From an uncultured Clostridia bacterium (GTDB lineage Bacteria > Bacillota > Clostridia > TANB77 > CAG-508): a DNA stretch of 39,704 nt. Where the stretch lies: positions 1 to 39,704 of the forward strand of contig CALXPN010000011.1 in the NCBI GenBank assembly GCA_944390285.1, read 5' to 3'. This document shows, in pieces, positions 1 to 7,486 of the stretch. Every line of letters begins with the position of its first letter. The first letter of the stretch is position 1. The position numbers and the translations under genes are program-made. A model generated the notes under the pieces. The model worked only from the letters and a program-made list of their open reading frames with translations, had not been told where the DNA came from and did not search any database.

Positions 1-77
1 ACAAAATCATGTAGCCATCCTATCCAATTTGAATATGGACTACTAAATGAGCCATGTATTATAAAATAATTTTCCAT
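1..77 (-). CDS. Serine hydrolase (RBBP9/YdeN-like), N-terminal fragment, runs off the window
   Basis: The gene starts at ATG 75-77 with a strong AAGGAGG-type site just upstream and runs off the left edge, so only about 25 residues are visible (MENYFIIHGSFSSPYSNW...). The DNA is almost identical to the first 76 bases of the full-length gene ending at 7487 (about two mismatches), and that copy gives the family assignment: a small alpha/beta hydrolase with a GHS nucleophile elbow. Upstream of the ATG the two copies share nothing, so the similarity begins sharply at the start codon. The 236 bases between this start and the kinase gene hold no convincing gene; one short open stretch on the minus strand there has no start and was not called. 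Activity and substrate are unknown. Confidence 0.75.
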   Translation of the reverse strand, partial: MENYFIIHGSFSSPYSNWIGWLHDF

Positions 78-313
78 TTATATTTCCTCCTTTTTTAATA
101 ATTTTATTTGTTATAACTAAAAAGTTTGTTGAATGATAACCCTTAATTTGGTATCCTAACAGTTGACAGGTCATAATAAATCTGTTTGCCCAATCTTCTA
201 AACTGAATTGCACAATTAGAATTCACACGATATTCAACTAATATTTCTATCTAATTCTAAAATAGTCACATTTTTCTCAATTATATGTTATGTAAAATTT
301 TATAACAATACCC

Positions 314-952
314 TTATGATAAACTGTTTAATATGTTACGAATAATTTCATCAAAATTAACTTTTGTAAAGTCTGTTGTATCAACCAGTATTTCATTATT
401 ATTTATTTTAAACTCTTTTGATTTTAGAGCTGATTGTTCAAAATTTTTAAAATCATCAAATACTCCATTTGATACTAGTCCAATGTGTCTTTCAGTTGAA
501 CATTCCCTTTTTAAAAATCTTTTATGCAATATCTGTAAATCTCCTTCAAATCTGATTGTAATACTTTTATAATTATATTTATCTAATAATTTTTTTATAA
601 TTGAAACAGATTCTTTTACAAAATTACTTTCGACTATTAATGATTTTCCTACTTTCATCTGTTCTTCCATTATATAATAAAATATAGAATAACTACTTGC
701 TCCAAGTTTTCGCTTCACTTCATAATCTAAATTATCACAACTAATAGAATCGTATAAAAGTTCTTTTATTTCATCTTTACTAAAAAATGGTATCTCTAGT
801 GTTCTTGAAATTTTTTTGCCATAACTAGTCTTGCCAGCAGCTAATTCTCCTGTTATTATTATAATACTTTTTGAATTTTTGCATTTTGTTAATTCCGTAT
901 TTAGAACTTTTTTGTAATTAGATTTATTTTCAGCTTTTTTAATTTCATTCAT
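314..952 (-). CDS. AAA_33/zeta-like P-loop kinase, 212 aa
   Basis: A Walker A motif GELAAGKTS lies at residues 35-43, followed by a short kinase-type fold with a likely base/acid segment (FSKDEIKELLYD) and a DTTDF stretch near the C terminus. This arrangement is typical of AAA_33 or zeta-like small-molecule or nucleoside kinases, including antibiotic phosphotransferases, and the length (212 aa) fits them. The substrate cannot be told from sequence. It lies just outside the attR end of the rlmD element and upstream of the truncated hydrolase at 1-77, in the same orientation. The ribosome binding site is weak. It could be native DNA or part of another accreted island. Confidence 0.6.
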   Translation of the reverse strand: MNEIKKAENKSNYKKVLNTELTKCKNSKSIIIITGELAAGKTSYGKKISRTLEIPFFSKDEIKELLYDSISCDNLDYEVKRKLGASSYSIFYYIMEEQMKVGKSLIVESNFVKESVSIIKKLLDKYNYKSITIRFEGDLQILHKRFLKRECSTERHIGLVSNGVFDDFKNFEQSALKSKEFKINNNEILVDTTDFTKVNFDEIIRNILNSLS

Positions 953-1039
953 ATTTATATCACTTACCCTATTTTTATATTAATTTTATATAAATATTTT
1001 TTAAATGTTTAGTATTTTGCATATATTTTATAATGTTTT

Positions 1040-1102
1040 TTAACATTCACCATTTACCACTTTTATTTTTCTATCCATCAACGCTACACACTCCACATGG
1101 CT
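1040..1102 (-). pseudogene. Displaced 3' end of rlmD (original C-terminal codons)
   Basis: Read on the minus strand from 1102 to the TAA at 1040-1042, these 21 codons begin SHVECVALMDRK, the characteristic C-terminal motif of RlmD/TrmA-type uracil methyltransferases (usual form HVE-x-V-x-L-hydrophobic). No rlmD body precedes it here. The rest of the gene is at 11030-12394, where the same SHVE codons continue into a different tail (SHVEVCALLELKNCQ). This is the piece left behind when an element inserted into the 3' end of rlmD. It overlaps the end of the recombinase pseudogene in another reading frame. Confidence 0.85.
1092..1102 (-). other. attR core of the rlmD-integrated element
   Basis: The 11-base sequence AGCCATGTGGA (minus strand) is repeated exactly at 11067-11077 inside the resident rlmD. 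On one side lies recombinase coding sequence, on the other the displaced rlmD tail. The motif encodes Ser-His-Val-Glu in the rlmD frame and Pro-Cys-Gly in the recombinase frame. Which dinucleotide is exchanged cannot be told from one integrated copy. Confidence 0.8.
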
Positions 1103-2359
1103 CACATACAGACTGTAGATAGTTTTGACTAACCTCGTATGATGACTGTTGATTTTTGTCATCTTTTTTATCATCTTTGCATTTGATTTCGTTTCCAGAT
1201 TTCAGGATAAAAGTTATTACTCTTGGATTTGATTTTCCATTTTCTTCTTTTTCTCCTATAATAACTTTTTCTATCATTAATTCAAAAACATCTTTATCAA
1301 ATTCTGGCATGATTTCGTTGTCTTTAAATAAAGTTTTAAACTTGTTTAATCCCTGATTTAGACTAATTGAATCTTTTAACTCTAGTTGCAAATGTTCTTG
1401 CTCTTTCTCTATGCTATTTATTTTGTTTTGTAATTTTGCTTTCTTTTCTTGTAATGTTTCTAATGTTATTGTTTCATTTAAGTTTAAATCAATTAGTTTG
1501 TCTATCTTTTCTTTTAATATTTGCTTTTCTTCCTCTAGTCTTTTAATAGAACTTTCGTTGCTTTCTTCTTGCATAATTTCTTCCATTTCATTTAAGAATG
1601 TTTGGATTAATTCTTTGTTATTATTACATAATAACTTATAACTTTCGGTAAATGCTTCTTCTATAATACTTTCTTTCATAGCCTTACAATGTGGGCAGTT
1701 TTCTTTTCCATGTTTTACAAATTCCATGCAATGCCATACTATTATACTAGTTTTTCCTTGTAAGACATCTCCTTTGTATTTTTCGTTTTTCAAGATACCT
1801 CTTATAGTTGATTCGTGCCATTTCTTTTTGCCTGTTGGTGTTCTATATTTCATATTTGTTAGTTCTTTAGCAATAGTTGTGCAACCTACTCCTTGACAAT
1901 ATCTTTCAAATATATATCTTACAATTTCTGCTTCCTCGTAATTGATTGTGATTTCCTTTGTATCTTTATCATATACATATCCTAAACATCCATTATATCC
2001 AATTAGCTCTCCTCTTTTTTGTTTCATCTGCAATCCCAATTTTACATGTGAAGAAATATTTTCGCTTTCTTGTTGTGCCATCGCACTTAATACTGTTAGC
2101 ATGATTTCTCCAGATATTTCTAAAGTATTGATATTTTCTTCTTCAAAATAAATAGCAATTCCTTTTTCTTTCAATCCTCTTACATATTTTAGAGTATCAA
2201 CTGTGTTTCTTCCAAATCTTGATATTGATTTTGTAATTATCATATCAAATTTGTTTTGTGTTGCATCTTGCATCATTTTCATAAAGCCATCTCGCTTATA
2301 ATCTAATGTTCCTGTTATTCCCTCATCTGCATAAATTCCAACATATTTCCAATCACTAT

Positions 2360-2373
2360 TACTTTTTACTTTT
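2360..2373. repeat. 7-bp tandem duplication causing the recombinase frameshift
   Basis: TACTTTT occurs twice in direct succession. Removing one copy restores the recombinase frame exactly as ...YEEKIKSNSDWKYVGIYADEG..., which is the family's usual sequence. With both copies, translation from the TTG start stops at a TAA within a few codons. Confidence 0.85.
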
Positions 2374-2605
2374 TATTTTTTCTTCATAATACTTTAGTTG
2401 AGAATTATAACTGTTTAATTGTTCTTCTTTTTCTGTACTAACTCTTGCATAGGCACATACTCTTAAATTTCCTTTTATTTCTTCTCCTGTTGATCTATTA
2501 ATTCGACCTTTTTTCTTCTCTATAACTTGTACTTTCAAAATTAACCTCTCTTTCTCAAGTTTAGAGAATCTTTATGTGCTTATTATACATCAAAAGTTGA
2601 TTTTT

Positions 2606-2791
2606 TCAAATACCTATGTTAGTTAAATTATATTCTTGTAGAATATTTTGTTTTACTTCTTGATACTTTTCTTCTTTAATTAATCCTGCATTGAATGTTT
2701 TGTTTAGTATTGCTATCTTTATACTGCAATTAAAAATATTTTCATTTAATTTGATGTTTTTCGTATTATCAAATTTGATTTCATATAACAT
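2606..2791 (-). CDS. SHOCT-like small protein next to the recombinase, 61 aa
   Basis: This small protein has a C-terminal helix pair with the pattern LNKTFNAGLIKEEKYQEVKQ (about residues 28-48), resembling the short SHOCT-type motif (…G-L-I-T-x-E-E-Y…) commonly encoded just upstream of serine recombinases in Clostridia elements. The start has a strong AAGGAGGAG site. The gene ends 67 bases before the recombinase start and is in the same orientation, so the two are probably cotranscribed. No enzymatic motif is present. Its role is unknown; a structural or recombination-accessory role is inference from context. Confidence 0.65.
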   Translation of the reverse strand: MLYEIKFDNTKNIKLNENIFNCSIKIAILNKTFNAGLIKEEKYQEVKQNILQEYNLTNIGI

Positions 2792-2835
2792 AAAAATTCT
2801 CCTCCTTGAATAATTTAAATTTCAAAAAAGGCAAC

Positions 2836-2868
2836 AGAAAAAGCCAGCCGTGCTAGCTTCGACTGACT
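2836..2868 (-). terminator. Rho-independent terminator upstream of the SHOCT-like gene
   Basis: On the minus strand AGTCAGTCG pairs with CGGCTGGCT (two G·U pairs) around a 9-base loop and is followed by TTTTTCTG. It lies between the palindrome array and the SHOCT-like gene, so it could end leftward transcription from the defence operon or act as a leader attenuator. Confidence 0.7.
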
Positions 2869-2982
2869 TCTTGTTTTTACATTTTTTGATAATACGATTA
2901 TACTATGCTGTTCTATAAAGTTCAATTCCCGTTTTTTTCCCTTTTTTCTGTTAAAATAGATAAAGTTTTGATTTTTAGGTAA

Positions 2983-3216
2983 GTACACTAAGTGTACTCG
3001 TATAAAGTTTTTAAAATTTATTTTTTACTTTACTATTTTTAAGTTCACTTGGTGTACTTACTTTCTTATTCTATCAATTTTTAGTTCACTTAATGAATAA
3101 AAAAACTAAATTTCAAGTACACTTGGTGAACTTTTTCTAAAAAACTCCTTGTTCTTCGTTCATTTAGTGAACTTTCGCACTCTAAAAGACTTTTTTCATC
3201 TATTCACCCGGTGAAT
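2983..3216. repeat. Array of six 15-bp odd palindromes in a 647-bp non-coding gap
   Basis: Six related sites of the form 7+1+7 occur at 2983-2997 (GTACACTAAGTGTAC, perfect), 3043-3057 (GTTCACTTGGTGTAC), 3084-3098 (GTTCACTTAATGAAT), 3117-3131 (GTACACTTGGTGAAC), 3158-3172 (GTTCATTTAGTGAAC) and 3202-3216 (ATTCACCCGGTGAAT, perfect). Start-to-start distances are 60, 41, 33, 41 and 44 bases. Weaker half-sites continue at 3323-3340 (ATTCACC and GTTCACTT) and near 3359. The gap (2792-3438) contains no gene on either strand apart from a terminator. Repeated operator-like sites, replication iterons or an oriT-associated region are all possible. Spacing and length do not fit a CRISPR. Confidence 0.75.
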
Positions 3217-3438
3217 TTTTACATCAAATTTGCTTAAAATTTTTGTTCTTTTATTAACTCTTGGAGGCTTGCCCTTCAATGTGTCTAAGTAATATGTTAT
3301 GCATCACTATCCTGCCTTTAGTATTCACCCAAGTTCACTTGCTTAAAATATCTTTATGTCCACTTAATCAAATATGCTTATCCTTAAATCCTCTTAATTG
3401 AAAAATAATGTACTTTTAAAATTACTGTAAAGGATTTA

Positions 3439-4080
3439 TTATCCCTTTACAGCAATGCTATATAATATTTTACTATATTCTTTTATTTTTTTATTAACAT
3501 TTAATATATCTTCTACCATTTCATCATAATATTCATATTCTTTTTGTATTTCTTGTGGTGAAATCTGCTTATCCTTATTTTTTTCTAACTCATTTTCATA
3601 CCATTTTCTGTATTTAGCCTGCCACTTAGTTAAGTGTGGTCTTATACATTTATTTAATATTTGTATTGATATTTCCACTAAACTAGTTTCTTTGTCATCT
3701 TGTATTTTTTCAACTGGAATTTCCTTTAATAATTCTCTAGCAATTTTAAAAAATTCGTACCATGAGTCGTATACTTCTGAAATAACATCATATCCTTTTT
3801 CAAATTCAAGTCCTATTTTTCTTGTTGACAATTCTACCCATAATTTATATGCAATCTGCCTATCTCTACTATCATATTTCAATTTAACTTTAGAATTAGA
3901 ACCTATCCCTAATTCTATTTCATCTATTGTTATTTCATTTAAACTTTTTGTTTTATTTTTCAACCATTTCCATATCTTGTCTAAAAATATAACTAAAATG
4001 ATAGTTAATATTATTAGTAGCAAATTGAATGTGATTTTTACCGTCCATATATTTTCTATAGATATTTCAATAATATTCAT
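3439..4080 (-). CDS. Single-pass membrane protein, last gene of the immunity-like operon, 213 aa
   Basis: One hydrophobic helix lies near the N terminus (about residues 13-34), then a basic stop-transfer stretch (KIWKWLKNKTK) and an alpha-helical, charged cytoplasmic domain with recognisable segments LWVELSTRKIGLEF, VYDSWYEFFK and RPHLTKWQAKYRKWYENE. I recognise the domain only as one seen beside TIR-domain genes; I cannot name a described family or any catalytic motif. It starts 3 bases after the stop of the ThsB-like TIR gene, so the two are translationally coupled. Inference: a membrane-anchored effector or partner activated by the TIR signal, comparable in position to Thoeris ThsA, though it has none of ThsA's SIR2, SLOG or macro domain features. 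Confidence 0.65.
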   Translation of the reverse strand: MNIIEISIENIWTVKITFNLLLIILTIILVIFLDKIWKWLKNKTKSLNEITIDEIELGIGSNSKVKLKYDSRDRQIAYKLWVELSTRKIGLEFEKGYDVISEVYDSWYEFFKIARELLKEIPVEKIQDDKETSLVEISIQILNKCIRPHLTKWQAKYRKWYENELEKNKDKQISPQEIQKEYEYYDEMVEDILNVNKKIKEYSKILYSIAVKG

Positions 4081-4083
4081 ATT

Positions 4084-4635
4084 CTAGTACCATCCTGTCG
4101 TATTAATCTGCATTTGCTTTCTCGAATTATCAATTTTATTCTTTAATGTAATTCTGTTTTGAAATGCTTCATTTATTATTTCATCAAAATGATTCATAGC
4201 ATAATCCCAATTATACATCTTACTATATCCACTCTTTATATTGTCCGCTAATCTAGAAGGTATATCTTCATAAGAATATGTATTATTATAGTTTTCCATT
4301 TCTGGTAATAAGATTCCTATTAATCCCGAATTACCATTGATACTTCCTCGTAACCCTGCATATATTTCCCAGTCTACATGTTTTCTTGTTTTTGTGTTTT
4401 TTCCAATTAATACAACCACTACTGAAGAATCTGAAATATAATCTTCTCTAATTAGTCTTTTTATATACTCATCACCATTGTCTGAATTTATATCATTATT
4501 CATTACAGACTTGTTTATTATTTTATCTTTAAAGTTATCATCTATATAATTTTTATATACTTGATCATCGTTATGATAATAACTTACAAAAACTTTATGT
4601 TTTGTTACATTATTACAATAATTATACATTTTCAT
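4084..4635 (-). CDS. ThsB-like TIR protein (DUF1863/MTH538 type), 183 aa
   Basis: The fold signature runs KHKVFVSYYHNDD (residues 12-24), then a middle strand SDSSVVVVLIGKNT (about 68-81), then RKHVDWEIYAGL with Glu90, the position of the catalytic glutamate in ThsB-type TIR NADases. ThsB proteins in Thoeris make a cyclic ADP-ribose-type signal from NAD when phage infect; that role is family knowledge, applied here by similarity. The start overlaps the end of the DUF1883-TIR gene by 14 bases; a second in-frame ATG two codons later (4629) is better spaced from the ribosome binding site. It is followed with a 3-base gap by the membrane protein. Confidence 0.8.
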   Translation of the reverse strand: MKMYNYCNNVTKHKVFVSYYHNDDQVYKNYIDDNFKDKIINKSVMNNDINSDNGDEYIKRLIREDYISDSSVVVVLIGKNTKTRKHVDWEIYAGLRGSINGNSGLIGILLPEMENYNNTYSYEDIPSRLADNIKSGYSKMYNWDYAMNHFDEIINEAFQNRITLKNKIDNSRKQMQINTTGWY

Positions 4636-5398
4636 CTTCCTTTCCTTTTATGATTTGTGAGATTTCTTCTGCAATTTCTTCTATTGTATTTATACTTGTG
4701 CTCCTTGCAACTTTATCAGCAAGTGATGGAGAATAATCTATTACCTCTTGTTTAGTTATATTGTGCCATATTGGTAATAATATTTGTTGGTTTGATATTG
4801 AGCGTGTAATTAACCCATCTAGTTCATAATTTGTCCATCCTTTTTTTATAAAGTTTTTAGATAAAATTACTATACCAAATTTACTATTCGCTACTCCTTT
4901 ATCAATTTTTTGTCTTAAACTATCTCCTATTTTTAATTCGAATTCGTCATACCACACATTTAGATTATTATTTTTTAATGCATTAGCTAAAGGTCTTACA
5001 ACTTCATCTTTATCCTCGGTTGCATGTGATATGAAAACATCATACTCTTTTTCAATATCATCATTAATTTTATTTCCTAAAAACAATGATGATAAATCAG
5101 ATGTACTATATTGTTTGGCTAAAGGCATCATTCCAGGTAATATCCTTACAGAGCTTCTTACTTGTCCTGATAATCCACCTAAATTCACAACCACAAACCA
5201 TTTTCCACTATGTGGAACAGTTACTTTAAATGGTGATTTTTTTACGAATCCACCATAATATCTATATCTTCTACCATTTTTATAATTATTATAATTACTA
5301 CTATCTAGTAGTAACACATTTGCAGCATTTCCTTTTAATGAGACTTCTACCACATTTCCTTTTTCTACATTTCCTAATTGATGTACAACATATTTCAT
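4622..5398 (-). CDS. DUF1883-TIR fusion protein, 258 aa
   Basis: Residues 1 to about 90 form a DUF1883 beta-domain (NVVEVSLKGNAANVLLLD, then KSPFKVTVPHSGKWFVVVNLGG). A linker leads to a TIR domain from about residue 119 (EYDVFISHATEDKD, WYDEFELKIGDSLR, GIVILSKNFIKKGW, TNYELDGL). The glutamate of WTNYEL (about 192) is in the usual catalytic position for bacterial TIR NADases. ATG 5396-5398 is preferred over the GTG two codons upstream because AAGGAGG lies 7 bases before it. The DUF1883 part probably senses or binds a partner; this is inference. The gene starts 12 bases after the RloB-like stop and overlaps the next TIR gene, so one operon encodes two different TIR proteins. Confidence 0.85.
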   Translation of the reverse strand: MKYVVHQLGNVEKGNVVEVSLKGNAANVLLLDSSNYNNYKNGRRYRYYGGFVKKSPFKVTVPHSGKWFVVVNLGGLSGQVRSSVRILPGMMPLAKQYSTSDLSSLFLGNKINDDIEKEYDVFISHATEDKDEVVRPLANALKNNNLNVWYDEFELKIGDSLRQKIDKGVANSKFGIVILSKNFIKKGWTNYELDGLITRSISNQQILLPIWHNITKQEVIDYSPSLADKVARSTSINTIEEIAEEISQIIKGKEDENV

Positions 5399-5410
5399 AT
5401 GCACTCCTCC

Positions 5411-6019
5411 TTATAATCTACTATTTATTTCATCTATCCATCTTTCATCATCACATTCAAAATTTTCAATAAACTTCAATATGTTGGTACTAGAAGTTAC
5501 ATTGTCATCTGTTGATAACTTAGCTACATTTTCTTTCATTTTTTCATAATTACTTCTTTTTATTTTACTAAATAACTCTCTTCTTTGCTCATCTGTAGCT
5601 TTATAGTTATCAATACCAACATATTCTTTTATATATTTACTATTTATTGTCTTACTTTGACTTGTTAACTTTATTTCAGCAAAGTGTGAAAGTATAATTT
5701 GCATCGTACATGGATTTCCAAATATTACTATATCATCTGCTACATCTTCGCCATGAAAGTCATTTATCTTTTGTTTAATTTCTCTATATTTTTCTGATGG
5801 TCCTTTATCTGTATCGCAAAATATTAAAACCAAAGAATATGAAGCTGATTGATATTTTTCTTGATACCTTGCTATTATTGTATTTATTGATTTTGCGTTT
5901 ACTGTAATAAAATCATATTTATTAGAAAATACGGCTTTATTTTTTAATGCTTCAATATACTCTAATTCTTCATATCCTTCACATATGATACATATTTTTT
6001 TACCCTTATATTTCTTCAT
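5411..6019 (-). CDS. RloB-like TOPRIM-type protein, 202 aa
   Basis: The N-terminal strand and acidic turn KKICIICEGYEELEY (Glu14, Glu17) and a later FCDTDKG (Asp69, Asp71) form the acidic metal-binding pattern of RloB/TOPRIM-like proteins. The length (202 aa) matches RloB. It overlaps the ATPase gene by 14 bases, the usual RloA-RloB pairing, which is also the arrangement of AbiL-type abortive infection and resembles AriA-AriB of PARIS. By family knowledge the ATPase senses infection and the TOPRIM partner is the nuclease-like toxic component. The combination with two downstream TIR genes is not part of the standard pair. Confidence 0.8.
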   Translation of the reverse strand: MKKYKGKKICIICEGYEELEYIEALKNKAVFSNKYDFITVNAKSINTIIARYQEKYQSASYSLVLIFCDTDKGPSEKYREIKQKINDFHGEDVADDIVIFGNPCTMQIILSHFAEIKLTSQSKTINSKYIKEYVGIDNYKATDEQRRELFSKIKRSNYEKMKENVAKLSTDDNVTSSTNILKFIENFECDDERWIDEINSRL

Positions 6020-7256
6020 CTTCCACCTCCAATAAGGTAGAAATTAAATCTGGTTCAGGTATTGCTCCAAATTCTCCTTTAATATATTTTTCTTGTATAT
6101 CTGATGTATCTCTTACACCATTCTCTGCATAACTAAAGTCTTTTAAAGAATATAAATCTGTTCCATTTTCATCTTTATCTGTAAACCATATTTGTTCTTT
6201 TCTAAACATTCTTTTGCAATCTAATAAACTTATATCATGAAGTGTCGCTATTAATTGTGCATTTTTGTTTATTTCATTATTAAACATACTAATTATTGCT
6301 CTTGTAATTTTAAAATGTAAACTACTATCCAATTCATCAATTACCAATGTCTTTCCTTGTTCTATTGCTTCTATTACATAACTTGCAAGAGCTGCAAATT
6401 TTCTTGTTCCTAATGAGTCAAATATAATACTTGGTACAGCTTGCCCTTTATATACTGATATAACTTTTATTTGATCCATTAAATTTTGATTTTTTAGTAG
6501 TTTCTCATCTGCAATTTTTCCATCTATTTCAACATTTAAATCTTCTACATACATATAATCATCTAAATATAAATCAGCATTTTTTATAAAATCTACAACT
6601 TTTTTTGTTTCATCATCTTTATTTTTTAACATCTGTATTGTTTTTGAAATAGGTATTTTGTTCATATCTACTATCTCTATACTATTTCCAATACCTGTTA
6701 ATATATCTTTTATCTTTTCTAATATATGAAACTTTTCAATTTGTACTGTATATATTAAAATATTGTTGTTAGAAGTTATATTTAATACTTTTTCTAATTC
6801 TTTATCTTTTGGACATTCATATTTTTCATTTATTGTGTCCTTTAAAAATATTAGTTTTTCTTTTTCATTATTATATTTGTCTTTTACTATTTCAGACATT
6901 TTTTCATATACATATAGCATTTTTTCGTCATCGAACTTATATTCATATGAGTATTCTTTTTCTTCATATATAAAAGAAATAGATTCTTCACAAATATTAT
7001 TATTTGTAAATATGTTTGAATCTAGATGTATTTCCTTATTTAGCAAAGTATTTTTAACTGCTTTTATACAATTTATAAAAGTGGTTTTTCCTGTATTGTT
7101 TGGTCCATAGATAACTGCTGACTTTAATATATTAAGATTATCATTTATATTAGTTATATTAGACGAAAATTTCTTTGTTCTCATATCTGCTTTCAAATTC
7201 ATTTCTACTTGATTATTAAATGCAAAACAATTATTAAATTTTAAACTTGTTATCAT
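6006..7256 (-). CDS. RloA-like AAA ATPase (OLD/ABC-type), 416 aa
   Basis: Walker A is GPNNTGKT at residues 51-58. Walker B is TLVIDELDSSLH at roughly 303-314, just before an H-loop segment (IATLHDISLL). This is an SMC/ABC-like AAA_15 or AAA_21 ATPase of the type paired with RloB. The first residues (MITSLKFNNCFAFNNQVEMNL) match the family's start. The ribosome binding site AGGAGG is well placed and a promoter lies directly upstream (7285-7313). As first gene of the operon it is expected to act as infection sensor controlling the RloB-like protein; whether it also controls the TIR genes is unknown. Confidence 0.85.
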   Translation of the reverse strand: MITSLKFNNCFAFNNQVEMNLKADMRTKKFSSNITNINDNLNILKSAVIYGPNNTGKTTFINCIKAVKNTLLNKEIHLDSNIFTNNNICEESISFIYEEKEYSYEYKFDDEKMLYVYEKMSEIVKDKYNNEKEKLIFLKDTINEKYECPKDKELEKVLNITSNNNILIYTVQIEKFHILEKIKDILTGIGNSIEIVDMNKIPISKTIQMLKNKDDETKKVVDFIKNADLYLDDYMYVEDLNVEIDGKIADEKLLKNQNLMDQIKVISVYKGQAVPSIIFDSLGTRKFAALASYVIEAIEQGKTLVIDELDSSLHFKITRAIISMFNNEINKNAQLIATLHDISLLDCKRMFRKEQIWFTDKDENGTDLYSLKDFSYAENGVRDTSDIQEKYIKGEFGAIPEPDLISTLLEVEDEEI

Positions 7257-7284
7257 AACAAATTCCTCCTAACTAATTTATAAA

Positions 7285-7331
7285 ATTATAACATATTTTT
7301 ATTTTTTATGCAATATTTTTGCATAAAAAAT
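7285..7331 (-). promoter_or_regulatory. Defence-operon promoter overlapped by a perfect 13-bp inverted repeat
   Basis: On the minus strand TTGCAT (7308-7313) and TATAAT (7285-7290) are separated by 17 bases, about 30 bases before the ATPase start. ATTTTTTATGCAA (7301-7313) and its exact complement (7319-7331) form an inverted repeat with a 5-base spacer. One arm covers the -35 box, which suggests an operator. No regulator gene lies in the operon. Confidence 0.6.
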
Positions 7332-7390
7332 ATTGTTTAATATATAATATGCCCAATTTAAATTAAAATACACTTATTTATTCTATAAAA

Positions 7391-7440
7391 TTGCCGGAAA
7401 TTTTCGTAAATATCAAATGATTTACGAAAGTTTCCGGCAA
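7391..7440 (-). terminator. Strong hairpin between the two element operons
   Basis: TTGCCGGAAATTTTCGTAAA and its complement form a 20-bp stem with one mismatch and a 10-base loop, with T-rich sequence on both sides (TTTTAT on the minus strand). It follows the serine hydrolase stop and precedes the defence promoter, so it most likely isolates the two operons. The GC-rich stem base stands out in this AT-rich DNA. Confidence 0.7.
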
Positions 7441-7486
7441 TTTGTTTTCTATATTACAAAAATTTTCAATTATTCGTAATATAAAC

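Larger units (their letters stand above)
1071..2538 (-). pseudogene. Large serine recombinase, frameshifted and internally deleted
   Basis: The gene starts at TTG 2536-2538. The N terminus holds the catalytic-serine motif YARVSTEKEE, then a frameshift at 2360-2373 (7-base tandem duplication), after which the frame continues as WKYVGIYADEGITG, SRFGRNT and a recombinase domain with YKGDVL. Where the family normally has about 100 residues of linker and the first half of the zinc ribbon, this protein jumps from YKGDVLQGKT straight to IVWHC...CPHC, so an in-frame deletion is likely. A coiled coil (about residues 240-310 of the 403-aa open part) follows. The last codons cross attR into displaced rlmD sequence, giving an artificial end CEPCGVCSVDG. 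It lies directly downstream of the SHOCT-like gene, as in many Clostridia elements. The encoded enzyme should be inactive. Confidence 0.85.

Noticed and set aside
78..313. Short open stretch on the minus strand between hydrolase and kinase (ends near 137)
   Set aside because: Only about 35 codons, no start or ribosome binding site and no recognised motif.
1156..2151. Plus-strand frames opposite the recombinase
   Set aside because: Complementary to coiled-coil and recombinase codons; Phe/Ser/Ile-rich without start signals.
2983..3340. Possible CRISPR array
   Set aside because: The repeats are only 15 bp, are palindromic and variable, spacers differ in length (18-45 bp), and no cas gene is near.
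3439..7256. Calling the operon plain Thoeris
   Set aside because: No ThsA with SIR2/SLOG or macro domain is present, and the first two genes belong to the RloA-RloB type.
7391..7440. Integron attC-like site
   Set aside because: No integrase of the tyrosine type and no core-site triplets. A terminator explains the position.
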